Below are positions 44,913 to 56,571 of a DNA stretch of 64,000 nt, one piece after another; the stretch's first letter is position 1; every line of letters begins with the position of its first letter. The notes beneath the pieces are model-generated. The model ran no database searches and was not told where the DNA came from. It was given only the letters and a program-made list of their open reading frames with translations. The position numbers and the translations under genes were made by a program. Source of the stretch: [Phialemoniopsis] sp. UDSM-2020 (taxonomy: Eukaryota > Ascomycota > Sordariomycetes > Thyridiales > Thyridiaceae); contig JAEILZ010000002.1 in the NCBI GenBank assembly GCA_018873225.1, forward strand, positions 6,138,001 to 6,202,000, given 5' to 3'.

Positions 44913-46270
44913 ATGTCCATCAGTCTAGACCGCCGCCAATCCGCCGCGACCCACAGTCAAGCAGAGGGAGACTCGATAAACACCGCTGATGATGAGGCTC
45001 AACTGGCGCCGGCCGATGGCGGACCTGCAGCATGGAAGTTCCTAGCTGGGTGCTTCTTGATCGAGGCTGCACTATGGGGTCAGTTACAAGCAATGATATC
45101 TCGTCGAAGCACATGGACTGACGACTGAATATCAATTAAACAGGGTTCACCCTAGCTTTCGGTGTCTTTCAGGAGTACTACTCTCGTCAACCAGAGTTTG
45201 AAAGCAGCCCCAGCATTGCTCTGATTGGCACCGTCTCCACGTCCATCTTTCTCATAGGTGCACCTATCGCAACTCCAGTCGTGAAGAAGCTCCAACGGTG
45301 GCAGCTGCACATGGTTGCCGCAGGATCAGCCATGTGCGTGCTGTCACTCCTCTTGGCTTCCTTTGCCAACTCTGTCGACTTCCTCATTGCCACCCAGGGT
45401 GTGCTCTACGGCTTTGGGTTCTTGACGCTGTACTTTTCCCTTCTGAGCATGCTGGACGAATGGTTCGTGCAGCGCCGTGGTCTCGCCTATGGCATGGTTT
45501 ACGCCGGTAGCGGGTCCTCCGGCATAGGCCTTCCTTTCCTGCTCGAGTGGCTCCTCTCGCGGTATGGATACCGCACTACACTGCGTGTTGTTGCTGTAGC
45601 CCAAGCCGTTATGGTGTTGCCGACTGCTTGGCTCCTCACGCGGCGACTACCGCCCTCGCATAGCACTGCTATGCGCCGCGTAGACCTCCGTTTCTTGAAA
45701 AAGCCACTCTTCTGGGTGTTCATGGCCTGCAACTTGGTCCAAGGATTCGGATATTTCATTCCCGCACTGTACCTGCCCACCTTTGCTTCCTTGCTTGGAG
45801 TGCCTGGCCTGGTGCGCGCCCTGGTGTTGGGCGCCAACAACCTCGCCATTGTTGTCGGCCAGGTTGGCTTCGGTCACCTCACTGATCGCTTCCACAATAT
45901 CCATGTTCTTGTGTTCATCTCGACCTTCGTCTCGTCTCTTGCTGCTTTTCTCATATGGGGGTTCGCCCATTCTTGGGGCCAACTGCTTGCCTTCTCTATC
46001 ATCTACGGTTTCTTTGGTGGAGCATACATTGTTTTCTGGCCAGCGTTCGGGTCTCTAGTTTCGGATGATCCGCAGCAGGTGTACGGGTTGATGGCGTTCG
46101 GGAAAGGCATCGGAAACATTGCGACTGGGCCGATTACCACCAGTCTACTGTCCATGCCGATGGCTTCCAGCTATGGCCTGGGAAAGTTCGGCTCAGTTAT
46201 TCTGTACCTTGGGTCAACTATGTTGTGCTCTTCCTTCGGAATCCTCGGCTGGTTCGTGTCGAGGAGATAG
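44913..46270 (+). CDS. MFS transporter, monocarboxylate-permease type
   Basis: Exon 1 is 44913-45078 and exon 2 is 45144-46270; the intron is GTCAGT...AAACAG; 430 aa. The N-terminus is polar, then about 12 hydrophobic segments follow. Family features include GFTLAFGVFQEYYS after the first helix, GVLYGFGFLTLYFSLLSMLDEWF with RRGLAYGMVYAGSGSSG (helices 4-5, the usual MCT-like segment), and FWPAFGSLVSD in the C-terminal half. Fungal members move monocarboxylates or related small acids across the plasma membrane. Its divergent pairing with the EthD-hydrolase gene suggests uptake or export of that enzyme's substrate or product. Confidence 0.87.
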
Positions 46271-46634
46271 AGTCTCAAAAGTGAGTCGGTTGCTCTAGAG
46301 TTGTCGTAGATACAGGCAAACTCCCAGAGGGCTACAGGCGGTTCGATGAACAGATAGCGACAGCAGCTGTCTGGTAATCAGCGGTCTCTGGTCGTAGAAA
46401 TCGACCCACCTCGGTCCTTCTCGGAATCGACTATGAGGAAATGGACCATGTCAAAGTTTATAGTGACCGACCCGACAAGATCACTTCGGTGGCCATTTGG
46501 GCGTTGTATACAACTAAAGGGAATCAATTTAATTGAAACTCGACAAGCGCTGCACTACAAATCCCCTCAAATATTACAACTCCGAGTGAGCAATCCGACA
46601 TACGATCCTACACACCAGCCTGCTGGATTGTGGC
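46271..46634. other. Convergent intergenic
   Basis: 3' regions of the MFS gene and the alpha-kinase gene. Nothing else is seen. Confidence 0.4.
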
Positions 46635-47849
46635 TCAGCCCCAAGGTCTCCTGGAAACTGTGCCTTTCCTCACAGGTCCCTGGATACTAGACCTGTTTCG
46701 CAGGCCGCCACCACCTATCGAGGTGGCACAAGAAACAAAGGAGTCTTTTTCACGATGTTTCGGACACTTCTGTGGCATGGCCTGCCCTTGGGACTCGTGG
46801 AAGAACCTGGACATGTGGAATTCGTAGTCAGGCCCTTCGCGGACGCAAAAAAACCTGCCCATGGACGACTGTAGCTGAGGCCAGCATTCATCGCACCAGT
46901 GATGGGTTGGGTAAGTCGGGGAGGTGTGAGCCTTGTAGGACTGGATGAAAGTGCGGCATAGCTTGTTAGAGCAGCACACCATGGGGTCCATGGTGGGCCA
47001 GACTCCGCGAAACTGGAACTCGCCAGTGGCGCATTGCTGTCGATTGCTCCGCAGACTCAGCTTGCGGCAGATGTCATTACACTCATGGGAGGCAAAGAAA
47101 AATTTGAAGCCATCCCCAAAGAGATTGGTGTCGCGAAGCAATCGCCCTTCATCTTTGGTGTGGATCACAGGGTCGATCAGAGTGTGCCCGACGCCTTGCA
47201 GGTCACAAACAAGGAAAGAGCCCCGCGAGCGCTCAAATGTGAAGTGAGAGAAGGCTTGTGCTTCGAGGTTGAATGGATTTTGATAGTCATCGTGCACGTA
47301 GCCACAATTGCTGTTGTACTTGACGTATTCGCCTTGTATATAGGGCTCGAGTGAGATGCAGTCGCCCGTGCCCCTCTCACCCCGTCGCTCGAACGCGGTA
47401 GCGACCACGAAATCAAGGGGATTTTGGGTAGAGCCGGTAAGCGCGTTGAACTCGAGGGCAAACGCTTTGCATAAAACCTGCACCCTCATTTTTTCCATGA
47501 GATGCTGCAGCTTGATGGCCCGCGACCTCTTGGGTGTTTTGATAACGTAATGGTTGGAGGAATAGGCGGTCCTGGCGTATGAAGCAACCCGCAGCGACCC
47601 TTGACTGAAGGGCTTGGAGCGAGCATAGATGATAAGCTCTATGTGACTGATCTTGATGTGATCGTCGTTCGCCATAATATTGTCAAGGGTTTGGGCCTCG
47701 TGAACGACTATATCAGGACAATAGCCTTCCACATGCAAGATTTCGTCGAGCCAGCCCTCTCTATCCCAATGCGGCGGGCCAGTCTCAAGTGCCACATCGT
47801 CGCTACTGACAACCCGGTCCTCGGGGATCGATCTGATGTTGGAGTCCAT
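46635..47849 (-). CDS. Alpha-type protein kinase with Cys/His-rich tail
   Basis: Single exon, 404 aa. The atypical alpha-kinase fold (as in eEF2 kinase, MHCK and TRPM7) is shown by RSKPFSQGSLRVASYA, a Lys-bearing VIKTPK strand, LEPYIQGEYVKYN (hinge-like), FLVCDLQGVGHTLIDPVIHT (the metal-binding Asp and GxGxxLxDP region) and the later NLFGDGFKFFFASHECNDICRKL segment. The last ~110 residues hold a Cys/His cluster (CCSNKLC, WCDEC, KCPKH, C near the end) that may bind zinc; similar tails occur in other fungal alpha-kinases. Substrate unknown. The start at 47849 is the only good ATG, but an upstream exon is possible. It sits within a metabolic block without obvious link. Confidence 0.85.
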   Translation of the reverse strand: MDSNIRSIPEDRVVSSDDVALETGPPHWDREGWLDEILHVEGYCPDIVVHEAQTLDNIMANDDHIKISHIELIIYARSKPFSQGSLRVASYARTAYSSNHYVIKTPKRSRAIKLQHLMEKMRVQVLCKAFALEFNALTGSTQNPLDFVVATAFERRGERGTGDCISLEPYIQGEYVKYNSNCGYVHDDYQNPFNLEAQAFSHFTFERSRGSFLVCDLQGVGHTLIDPVIHTKDEGRLLRDTNLFGDGFKFFFASHECNDICRKLSLRSNRQQCATGEFQFRGVWPTMDPMVCCSNKLCRTFIQSYKAHTSPTYPTHHWCDECWPQLQSSMGRFFCVREGPDYEFHMSRFFHESQGQAMPQKCPKHREKDSFVSCATSIGGGGLRNRSSIQGPVRKGTVSRRPWG

Positions 47850-48888
47850 GCTGCCGCGTAGAGACCCCTCCCGCTTTGAGCGTCGTTCTTCGTCTTGGAC
47901 AGGCGACTTGTGGCAGGGGACACTGAAGAGGTGACTGCCTTGACGAATGGCAACGGTTCGCTGGAAACCTTCGCTTTTGACACATCGCCTAGCCAGGCTT
48001 AGGGGTGAACTCGGACGGTAAAATTGACGCCAAGTTTCAGATCGAAAAAGATCACAATGCTCAAAACAGGCAACTGTGAGCGCATACCAACAGTCATCGA
48101 CGGGGTGGTTGCCACATCGACGCCCAACCCATCACGTGCGCAGCCTGATGCACAAGATGGGCCATTCAGAGGAGACAGTAGGCGCCGCGATCAATGCTAC
48201 TTAGTACCCCCATTGAAACTTTCGCCTTGGATGTGGCCCTGCGGCAAGCTAGGCCACTTGTGGCTTACCACATCACCCATTGTGAAGCATTCGAATGTTT
48301 TGGTCTGCGTATGAACTTGGCTGAGACAAAGTGGTACCCTGCCGTGACAAGCAGTTTGTGTTACCAAGAAGCACCAAGCCTGCAATTCTGTCCGGTCTGC
48401 TCCTGTGACTCACTTCCTTCCAATTCCTCGGTGCACCACTCGCACGGTGGGGGTAATTTGGCGGGAGGAGACTGCCGGATCCGACGACCGAGCAGCATGG
48501 TAGCCCGCGACCTTGTTTCGTTTCTAAAGAGTGTTTTACGCCCACAGCTGCGATTTGGTCTCTCTGAGAACGCCCACGGGTATGTATTGCCCGCGGATTG
48601 GTCCCTCCAGAGTCAATGTCCCTTACACCCCACAATGTCTTCCCCGCATAAATGGAAACCCCCGGAGCGCCCACTCCGCACCTTTCCTGCACTATCCGGA
48701 ACCACATGCATCTCGTCATTTGGACAGAGCCTCCGATATCGTCAAGAGCTTGACGTTCAGAGGGAAATGCTGATTTCAATCGGGTTATAAAAGGAATCTG
48801 ACAGGCCTTGCCAGGATAAAATGGAATCCTTGGAAAGGCACCACTGCATCTCTTCGCCAGCAAGATTCAAGCCATTTCTCAGATCAAC
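47850..48888. other. Divergent promoter region, alpha-kinase / lyase
   Basis: About 1 kb. Overlapping antisense frames at 48194-48790 (plus) and 48273-48863 (minus) have no family character and are not called. One GCGGA (48593) and one TCCGC (48675) lie near the lyase gene. Confidence 0.45.
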
Positions 48889-50124
48889 ATGTCTAAATCA
48901 ATTGTCAACACTACCCCTTACCCTTTCCAGTTCCAGGAACCCTACATCGAGAAGCCTGGAAAGCCTGGTCAGACACAAGACGTCACCGTCACCCTCAAAA
49001 ATGTCCGTGGCAGGATCCCCGACATCCAGGTTTCGCGCCTCCGCACCATGATGCTGGAAGCACACCGCGACCCGTCCAAGATTCTCGCGCACTGCTGCAC
49101 CTACGACGGGCTTTCGTCTCGGCTGGCCGAGGAGGCTGGCTACCCGATGCTATTCCTCGCCGGCTACACGGTCGCCTCCTCCTACGGCCTGCCGGATACC
49201 GGGTACATTGCCATGCTGGAGATGTGCGACAAGATCAGGGATGTCGTACGCCAGGTCAACGTGCCTGTCATGGCGGACGGAGACACGGGTTATGGCAGCC
49301 CGCTCAATGTTCGGCGCACTGTTGAGTGCTACGCGCATGCCGGTGCCGCCGGTATCATGATCGAGGACCAGACCTGGCCCAAGCGTAAGCATCTCTCCCT
49401 CCCCTTCCCCCTTGGTGGCACTGTCACACACGAGCTGGAGAAGTTCCGGTATTGATTGGACACCCTCTCTCCATAGGTTGCGGCCACACCAAGGGAAAGG
49501 CCGTCGTCTCACGCGGCGAGGCGTATGCCCGGATCAAGGCTGCTTGCGATGCCCGCGACGAAGGCAAAGACATCTTCATCCTCGCAAGAACCGACGCCCT
49601 CATTCACGGATGGGAAGAAGCCATGACCCGTGCGCTCGAGTTCAAGAAGATTGGCGTAGACGCCGTGTTCATCGAGGCGCTGCCCGACCGCGAGGCCATG
49701 CGCAAGGCAGTGGAGACCGTCGGCATTCCAACCTTCGCTAACAGTACGTGAACATCTTTTGTTGAGCACGTGACGGACTAGGGATGGCTAACCTGCTACC
49801 AAATCGACAGTCATCGAGGGCGGCAAGACGGAGAACCTGTCGGCCAAGGATCTTGCTGAGCTCGGTTTCTGTGCCGTGGCCTACCCTTGGACGCTGGTGG
49901 CCGCCAAGCTGCGAAGCGTCCGCGAAACGCTTGAGAGCTTGAAGAAGAGCATGACCGTTGGCGCGCCTCCAATGATCCTCTCCTACAGTGAGGTGTGTGA
50001 GGGTGTTGGCTTCAATAAGTACTGGGATCTTGAGGAGAAGTACAAGTACGACCAGGACGGCCTTGTGAACGGTTCTTCCTCGGTCGCCGAACTGGCTGGC
50101 TTACACGATACACTCCACGACTAG
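48889..50124 (+). CDS. PEP-mutase / isocitrate-lyase superfamily lyase
   Basis: Three exons: 48889-49384, 49477-49743 and 49811-50124, giving 358 aa. The superfamily TIM-barrel marks are VPVMADGDTGYG (metal-binding Asp), the active-site loop EDQTWPKRCGHTKGKAVV (KxCGH with the catalytic Cys, joined across intron 1), and FILARTDAL. Members cleave or form C-C or C-P bonds of small 2-oxo or dicarboxylic acids (2-methylisocitrate lyase, oxaloacetate acetylhydrolase, carboxyPEP mutase). The segment DGLSSRLAEEAGYPMLFLAG and PDTGYIAMLEM fits the oxaloacetate hydrolase / petal-death side of the family, but I cannot fix the substrate. No mitochondrial presequence is evident. It lies between the alpha-kinase and a Dal5-type permease. 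Confidence 0.87.
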
Positions 50125-50894
50125 GTTTCAAGGGGCTTCTTCGTAGATAGACAGAAAATAACAAAGTAAATGCATATATGAAGAGAAGATCGATCTGCTA
50201 TATTGTGTTCGCCTACCGGTACCCGGATCACTCCGACACAAAACATGGTCAAGTGTGACAGAGCAATGATCATTTTGAAGCGGAGAACATTGCAAGCCCT
50301 GGAAGGGTGTTATTACATCTGCATGGACCAGTCTGCGAATACGTTTGTCAGAAACATTCATTCTAGCTGATTGAAGAGAGAGGTATGCCCCCATCAATAC
50401 ATCCTTACCGATACGCTATGTGATTGCAAGTATTGGGCTGCTGACGAAACAGACTTGGAGAAGGGGGGAAGACTCTGGCTGCCGACCACGCAGAGAGACG
50501 GCGGCCGAATAGCATTGTCTGCATTTGATGCATGCGCGCGCTAGTTGTGCTTCTCCGCCACTTTCCGGTTTCCACAGTCTACCCCAGACTTAGCAGCCGA
50601 AGTGCGTTCCTAGGCCGGGGTATTATGCGGGGTTTTGGAGCCTTGACTTTTCACTCGTCTCTGTCGCCCACACATCTCGAGTTGAAAGTTCGCCTTCTCT
50701 GGGGACCCTTGGAAGCCGGGCTCGGTTGTCTTGAACACGTCACGGATATTTGCGGATCTCGACCATGACCCGTTTTGCATAAGAGCTCGCGCACTCCATC
50801 AGCGCTCTTATCATGGGTTTTCCTGTCCATTCAGACACAGTCCGAACGCAACATCGACAGTCAGAATTTGTTCAGCCAAAACAACTCGTCCGAC
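50125..50894. promoter_or_regulatory. Intergenic, promoter of Dal5-type permease
   Basis: Same-strand spacer of about 0.8 kb with one GCGGA at 50752. No other gene seen. Confidence 0.4.
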
Positions 50895-52600
50895 ATGACT
50901 AGCCTCGTTGTTACAGACGACAAAGCCATGGCAAAGGAGGTCGAAGACGGTCAAGTTGACGTGGCCGGAGCAGTTTTGTTTGACGCGAAGAGAACTGCTC
51001 GCATCCGCAAAGCTGTACGTCTAACCCTCACTCGTTTTTCGTTAGCCTTTACTAATCAGCATCCCACATAGTTTGACCGACGCGTTTTGCCTATTGTGTG
51101 CGCTTTGTATGTCTTCTCTTACATTGACCGTGGAAACATTGGCAATGCAAAGGCCGCTGGAGCACAGAAAGACCTTCATCTCAATGACTCGCAATGGGCC
51201 TGGGTCTTAAACTCTTTCTACATCTGCTACGTTCTTTTCGATTGGACCACTCTCTGCTGGAAGTTGTTCCCAGCGCATATTTACGTGGCAGACCTGTGTA
51301 CCCTGTAGGTATTGTCCATTCTGTGTCTTATGCTTATTCTACACAGTAGTGCTAACCAGAGCAGCTGGGGTGCGTCAGCCATGTGTTCGGGTGTAGCCCG
51401 TAACATGAGTCACTTGGCTGTAACACGCGCTTTTCTCGGCGTCTTCGAGGCCGGCTTTGGTGCAGGAGCTCCCTTTTACCTGTCCATGTTCTATCAACGA
51501 AGAGAACTCGGCCTTCGACTCGCTTTGCTTCTCGGAATGGCTCCACTTGCGAATTGTTTTGCATCTGCGCTGGCCTACGGACTGACCCAAGCTCGCTCCC
51601 ATCTTGAAGGATGGCGAGTGTTGTTTCTAGTCGGTAAGTTGCGCTGAGGGATACCGAGTCTATCGCAATCGAAATAGCTAATGCTGTTGATTACAGAGGG
51701 AGCACCAACGATTCTCTTTGCCGTCGTCGTCTTTTTCTTCCTGCCCGATTCTCCGGGTACCGCCAAGTTTCTCACTCCAGAAGACCAGACCTATGCTGTT
51801 GAACGCAATCAATTCCGCGACAAGACCCAGAAATCCAAGTTGAGCTGGCGACAGATCGTGGCGGGTCTGGGAGACTACCAGAACTATGTCCACACGATGA
51901 TTCACTTCAGCTGTAACTACTCGTTCGCCGGTCTCTCCAACTTCTTGCCGACCATTATCAAAGATATGGGCTATACGTCCATCACGGCCCAGGGTCTCAC
52001 CGTTCCCGTTTGTTTCACGGCCTTCCTCTGCTGCGTCGCCGTTGCCTATGGCTCAGACCGCTGGGGTAATCGAGGCTTCATTGTCAGTGGATTCGCCTCG
52101 ATGGGGACAGCCGGCTACTTGATCCTTGCCGTGGTAGAAGACGAGTCAAAGATCGCCGCCCGATATGCCGGTGTCTGGCTGGCGGCTTGCGGCGTTTTCC
52201 CCGCGCTCTGTATCAACATGGTCTGGCTCCTAAACAACCAAGGTGGCGATTCGAAGAAAGGGACTGGTTTGGCACTTCTGGCCGTGATAGGGCAGTGCTC
52301 CTCCTTTGTCAGCAGCGCCGTTTTCCCAGCATCCGATGGGTAAGTAGTTTAATCTACCGGGGATCATGTCAATGGAAGAACGGTGAGCTAACTACCAGAC
52401 TAAGTCCGTTCTACACCAAAGGCTGCGCAATCGGGTGTGGATTCACCGGGTTGATCGTGATATCTGCTTTGGGGCTGCACTTCGCCCTTCAAAGGGAGAA
52501 TGCGCGACGAGACAGGGAGTATGGACCCGTCAGCGAGGACGTCGCGGTGGATGTGACTGAATCTGGAGACAAGAACCGGAACTTCCGCTATGTGCTCTAA
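50895..52600 (+). CDS. MFS transporter, Dal5/allantoate-permease type
   Basis: Five exons: 50895-51014, 51072-51304, 51365-51633, 51697-52339 and 52399-52600, giving 488 aa. The anion:cation symporter family is recognised by FDRRVLPIVCALYVFSYIDR with GNIGNAK (helix 1), SQWAWVLNSFYICYVLFDW, WGASAMCSGVARN (across intron 2), RAFLGVFEAGFGAGAPFYLS, and MVWLLNNQGGDSKKGTGLA. Fungal members take up organic anions such as allantoate, nicotinate, pantothenate and other carboxylates at the plasma membrane. It lies between the lyase and the Zn2Cys6 regulator, all in the same direction, consistent with import of the substrate of the local enzymes. Confidence 0.9.
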
Positions 52601-53446
52601 GCATTCATAGCCTGCATCGAAAGACGGGATGAAGAATGGCAACTTGCCACCCTTTACGGCTTGGGTACAAGTGGAATACAAGCGTCATTAACCATCGTCA
52701 GCTTTCCTAGAGATTTGTAATACTTGACAATTTATTCTCTGAAAGATGCGAGGCAATAATGCAACCCTTTTTGTTTCTGATTATGTGAAATGTGGCAAGT
52801 TGTCGGATGTTGGCAGGAAGTTTGTCAAGCGACGAGATGATCTTCAACTACTCCTAAGCCGTAGACGGTGAAAAGCCTGGGATTTACTCGGTTCCGGGGA
52901 CAGTGGACGGGGATGTTGTCTGATGGCTTGGTAGCTCACTTCTTTGCTTACACATGGATAGCATGTTCTAACAATAATTTGAACCTTAAGGGTCCCTAAT
53001 CGGTAGTACAAAGGTTGAGTAGGTTCCGGTGGAGCTGAAGGGAATTGTGCTCACTGTTGGATCCTGTAGGATGACGTGTCGTCTGGGGGGAAGAGCCGAA
53101 TGACCCAAATGCCCCAAAACATTTGAATGGCGAGGGGAGGGTAACTGAGGCGGCCCCAATCCGGCTAGGAAGCCGAGATCCGACTGGACGCCCGGCACGG
53201 GGGTCCGGATAGTGCCGGAGGGATCGACAGAGGAGCTTCTCCGAGGGCCTCGTTCACCGTGGAGACACTAATTTAGCATCACCCTCCAGCAATTGCCCAC
53301 CCCGCACGTCTGGTGCCGGGGTAATAAAATGTTGGCAGAGAGACTTGGAAATGATAAAAGGTGGTCCGTCACTTTCCGTTGCTCCGTCCGCTCCAGCTCA
53401 TCGGCCGGCCGTCAAGGGCCCTTCCTATCCCAAAAGTCGCCGACAC
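52601..53446. promoter_or_regulatory. Intergenic, promoter of Zn2Cys6 regulator
   Basis: About 0.85 kb. The frame of the regulator stays open back to about 53345 with an alternative ATG at 53351. No other feature seen. Confidence 0.4.
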
Positions 53447-56004
53447 ATGGATCCCAAATCCACGTCCGAAGGCGCGCCGCCTGTGCAGGGTAGCAGGCGT
53501 ATTCGCGACTTCAGGCGCGTGTACAAGGCTTGCGAATCGTGTAGGAAGAAGAAAACTCGCTGCGTGGTTGACAACTCAAACAACCCGGCTGGGCCGTCGT
53601 CCTCCTGTCTTCGATGCAGGAGGGAAATGAGAAAGTGCATCTTCAGCGAAGAACGACCGCATCGAAAGCAAGACTCTGTTGCAGCGCCCGGTTCTGCCAA
53701 AGGTGGCTCGGGTAAGTCATCACGAGTCCTGTATGACAGTTTCGTTTTTGTCTCTGTCTCGTCCCCGACACTTCAGCATTATGTGTAAGGCTAATAACCG
53801 TTCACTCTACAGAGATTCAGACTTCCTTCGACACCGTGTTGCCGGGAAGCGGCGACATCGCTCCCGACCGTCGAATATCCCACGGAAACCTTGGGGAAGA
53901 GACGTCCTTCATACTTCAAGACACCATTCTTCCACCCAACAATGAAGCACCACGGCAGTCAGAGGGTGTGTCTGCCTCGCCCAATACCGGCAACGGCCTA
54001 GCCGAAGTGATGAGAACTCTAGTCTCCAGTGGAAACGACACGCTCCGGCTCCTTTTCCAAGCGGCTACGGCGCAGGGCGACACGGATAATTTGCGAGGCG
54101 CGACATCAATCTCTCAGCTGTCCCAGAACGGAGCGAGCATGGACACGCCAGGCACACAAAGCATCACCGAGGCTATTCAGTACTCGTCTCCTTCTCCCGA
54201 AATACTCTCTTTGTGGGACAATTTCCGGTTCACAAGAATGGGTTGGTTCATCGCGGAAGAAGCCGTCACTTTTATGGATTTGTCAGGTTGCTCGACGCGA
54301 TTCACGAGATATGCTGATTCGTTTCTCACTTCAAGACTCGTAGATTCGCGAAGAACATGGCCCCATTGTCCTTGATCGCCAAAGACATGGACTTGAGCCA
54401 CAAGAGCCATTTCCATATCATAACACAAGAGCCTCTGCTCTGCTGTGTGATACTGATGATCTCTTCACGTTATCATGTACTTCCAGGAGCTGGTGGCTCG
54501 GTGAGAAGCACACTGATCCATCGTCGACTCTGGGAGCATTGCCAGCATCTGATCACCAGAGTGATTTTCGGACAAGAAAAGAAGTCCAAGGCAAAGACAA
54601 GGACCAGGGGTGCAATCGAGGCTATCCTCTTGATGATTGAATGGCACCCGCTGGCAATCCACTTTCCCCCGGCATCAGATGGCTGGGACTCATCTCTTCT
54701 CCTGGTCGCATCCGATCCGCGTGACGATCACCTGGGCAATCGCGCGGATAACATGACCGACAGTAAGACAAGGTGGCTCGATGAAGTTGTGACGCCGGCC
54801 AAGATCTCGGATCGTATGTCTTGGATGCTCCTCGGTTGCGCACAATCTTTGGCCCTGGAGCTCGGGGTGTGCGATTCTCAAAAGGACACATTCTTCTCCG
54901 CGACGGATGCAACTCAAACGGAGCGATGGGACCAGCAGGTCCGGATACGAAAGCTGCTCTTCATATTCATGGAACAGCTGTCAAGCCGGCTAGGGTGCCC
55001 ATCGATGGTCTCGATTCGACTGGCCCAGGCACTCGAGGAGCCGCCACGGGGCCTCGCAGCACCGCCGTCCGCGCTGATGACGGCCTGGATGGAATTGACC
55101 AACTTGTCACGTACCATCACGGACGTACTCATCCCCTCAAAGGCAGGAATCCGGGAGATTCTTTCAAGCTGCAGATACATCGGGATAATCAAGCATTTCC
55201 GGCAGCAATTATCGGCATGGAAACAAACTCATCTCGATCTTTCTAGTACGTGGTTCAACTATTTTTGATAATGCCCTTGTCTGACGAAGAATTGAATCAG
55301 AATTATCACCAAGCTATTACGAGGCCCTATCCATGGAGTACAACAATCTCTGCTGCTTTATGAATTCGATCGGCATGCAAGCCGTGGTCGATCGCGTCCT
55401 CGGTTCCGGGCCCCCATCGTCTACTGATGCCGAGGTCTTGCAGTCGTCAATCACCGCAACCGATTACGACTTCATCAGCGAGGTTATTACTGGGTCTTGC
55501 AACGTGCTTCAGTCCGCCATCAACCTCTCCGATGCTGGCAGGCTTCGCTTCAGTCCAGTTCGAGTGTTTCTCCGCGTCGCGGCGGCATCCATCTTCCTCC
55601 TCAAGGCACTGAGCATGGGCAGCCGTACTGACAACCTACATGCGTCCCTCGCTATTCTCGAGCGTTGCACCAAGGCTCTGGGTGATAGTAGTTTGGATGA
55701 TATGCATTTGGCTTCCAGATATGCTGTTTTGTTGAACCTCCATGTCGGCAGGTTTAGGAGCAGCCTGATACCTACCTCGGTCCCCAAGGGGATCCCACCG
55801 CTGGAGATACCCCATACTTGGCAGACCGGCTCGTTAGATGGGTTTGGCATGGGAAACATGGGAGAGCTTCCGTATTTGCCGGACGAATGGCTAGCTTTGC
55901 CATTCGATCCGAGCCTGGCACCGTTCGCTTTGTTCGACGAGGCCACAGACCAATGTTCCGAAGACCACACGTGGGACTTCCTCTGGAACTTGCCGAATGT
56001 ATGA
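53447..56004 (+). CDS. Zn2Cys6 transcription factor
   Basis: Exons 53447-53711, 53813-54281, 54344-55245 and 55301-56004, giving about 779 aa (811 if the ATG at 53351 is used). The binuclear zinc cluster is C-x2-C-x6-C-x14-C-x2-C-x6-C (CESCRKKKTRC ... CLRCRREMRKC), with an unusually long 14-residue middle loop. The second intron was placed with a GTCAGG donor and TCGTAG acceptor because this alone joins TFMDL to FAKNMAPLS, the fungal-specific middle domain (TQEPLLCCVILMISSRYH). It should be a DNA-binding regulator of the neighbouring genes; such factors bind CGG triplets, and the spacer downstream is rich in GCGGA. Effector unknown. Confidence 0.88.
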
Positions 56005-56571
56005 TCTCAATGACCTCAAAAGGGTCTTGTTGGGGCCAGAAGGACTTATCAGACATGATGGCCATGATGTAATTTGAGTCCATAGCTTTAGTTTGTCAGT
56101 ACTCAGCCCGAAGCAAACCACAATGACCAGCCTCATTGGTCGCATAGTAATTGTTCAATGACACTTTCAGTGACATTCTCAATTTCGTCCGCCGGAGTTC
56201 GTCCGCATCGCCCTGTCGCCCTTTCGGACATAAGTCAGAGCAACTGGAACCATTACTCAGGCATCGGCGTTTATCCTCTGTGACGATAAACAATCGAACG
56301 CCAGTCCTACACTAGTGCAAGATGACCAATCGTGGCGCTTTATTCGAAGCTTGAATAAAGTGCGGAGCGGAGTTCAATCTGATGGTGCGGAAGCTAAGAA
56401 GGGCTCTGCGGAACTGCGGACTTAGCCAAGGTACTTGCGGACTTTTAGCTCTTATAAAGCGTCATGCATTCAGGGTACGCAAGGCTATAAAGCCAAATTT
56501 GCTTGGGACTTTTCTACCTTCCTTTAGATTATACATCTCCAGATCATAAAGTCAATCCGTTTAATATTATC
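56005..56571. promoter_or_regulatory. SDR promoter with GCGGA/TCCGC cluster and two TATA boxes
   Basis: On the plus strand GCGGA occurs at 56362, 56367, 56387, 56408, 56416 and 56437, and TCCGC (its complement) at 56188 and 56202: eight copies in about 255 bp. TATAAAG occurs at 56453-56459 and 56486-56492, 80-120 bp before the SDR start. CGG-containing repeats are the usual targets of Zn2Cys6 factors, and one is encoded immediately upstream. Regulation of the SDR by that factor is inference. Confidence 0.6.

Noticed and set aside
48194..48863. Overlapping plus and minus frames of about 200 codons upstream of the lyase gene
   Set aside because: They overlap each other in antisense, lack motifs and lie where the lyase promoter is expected.
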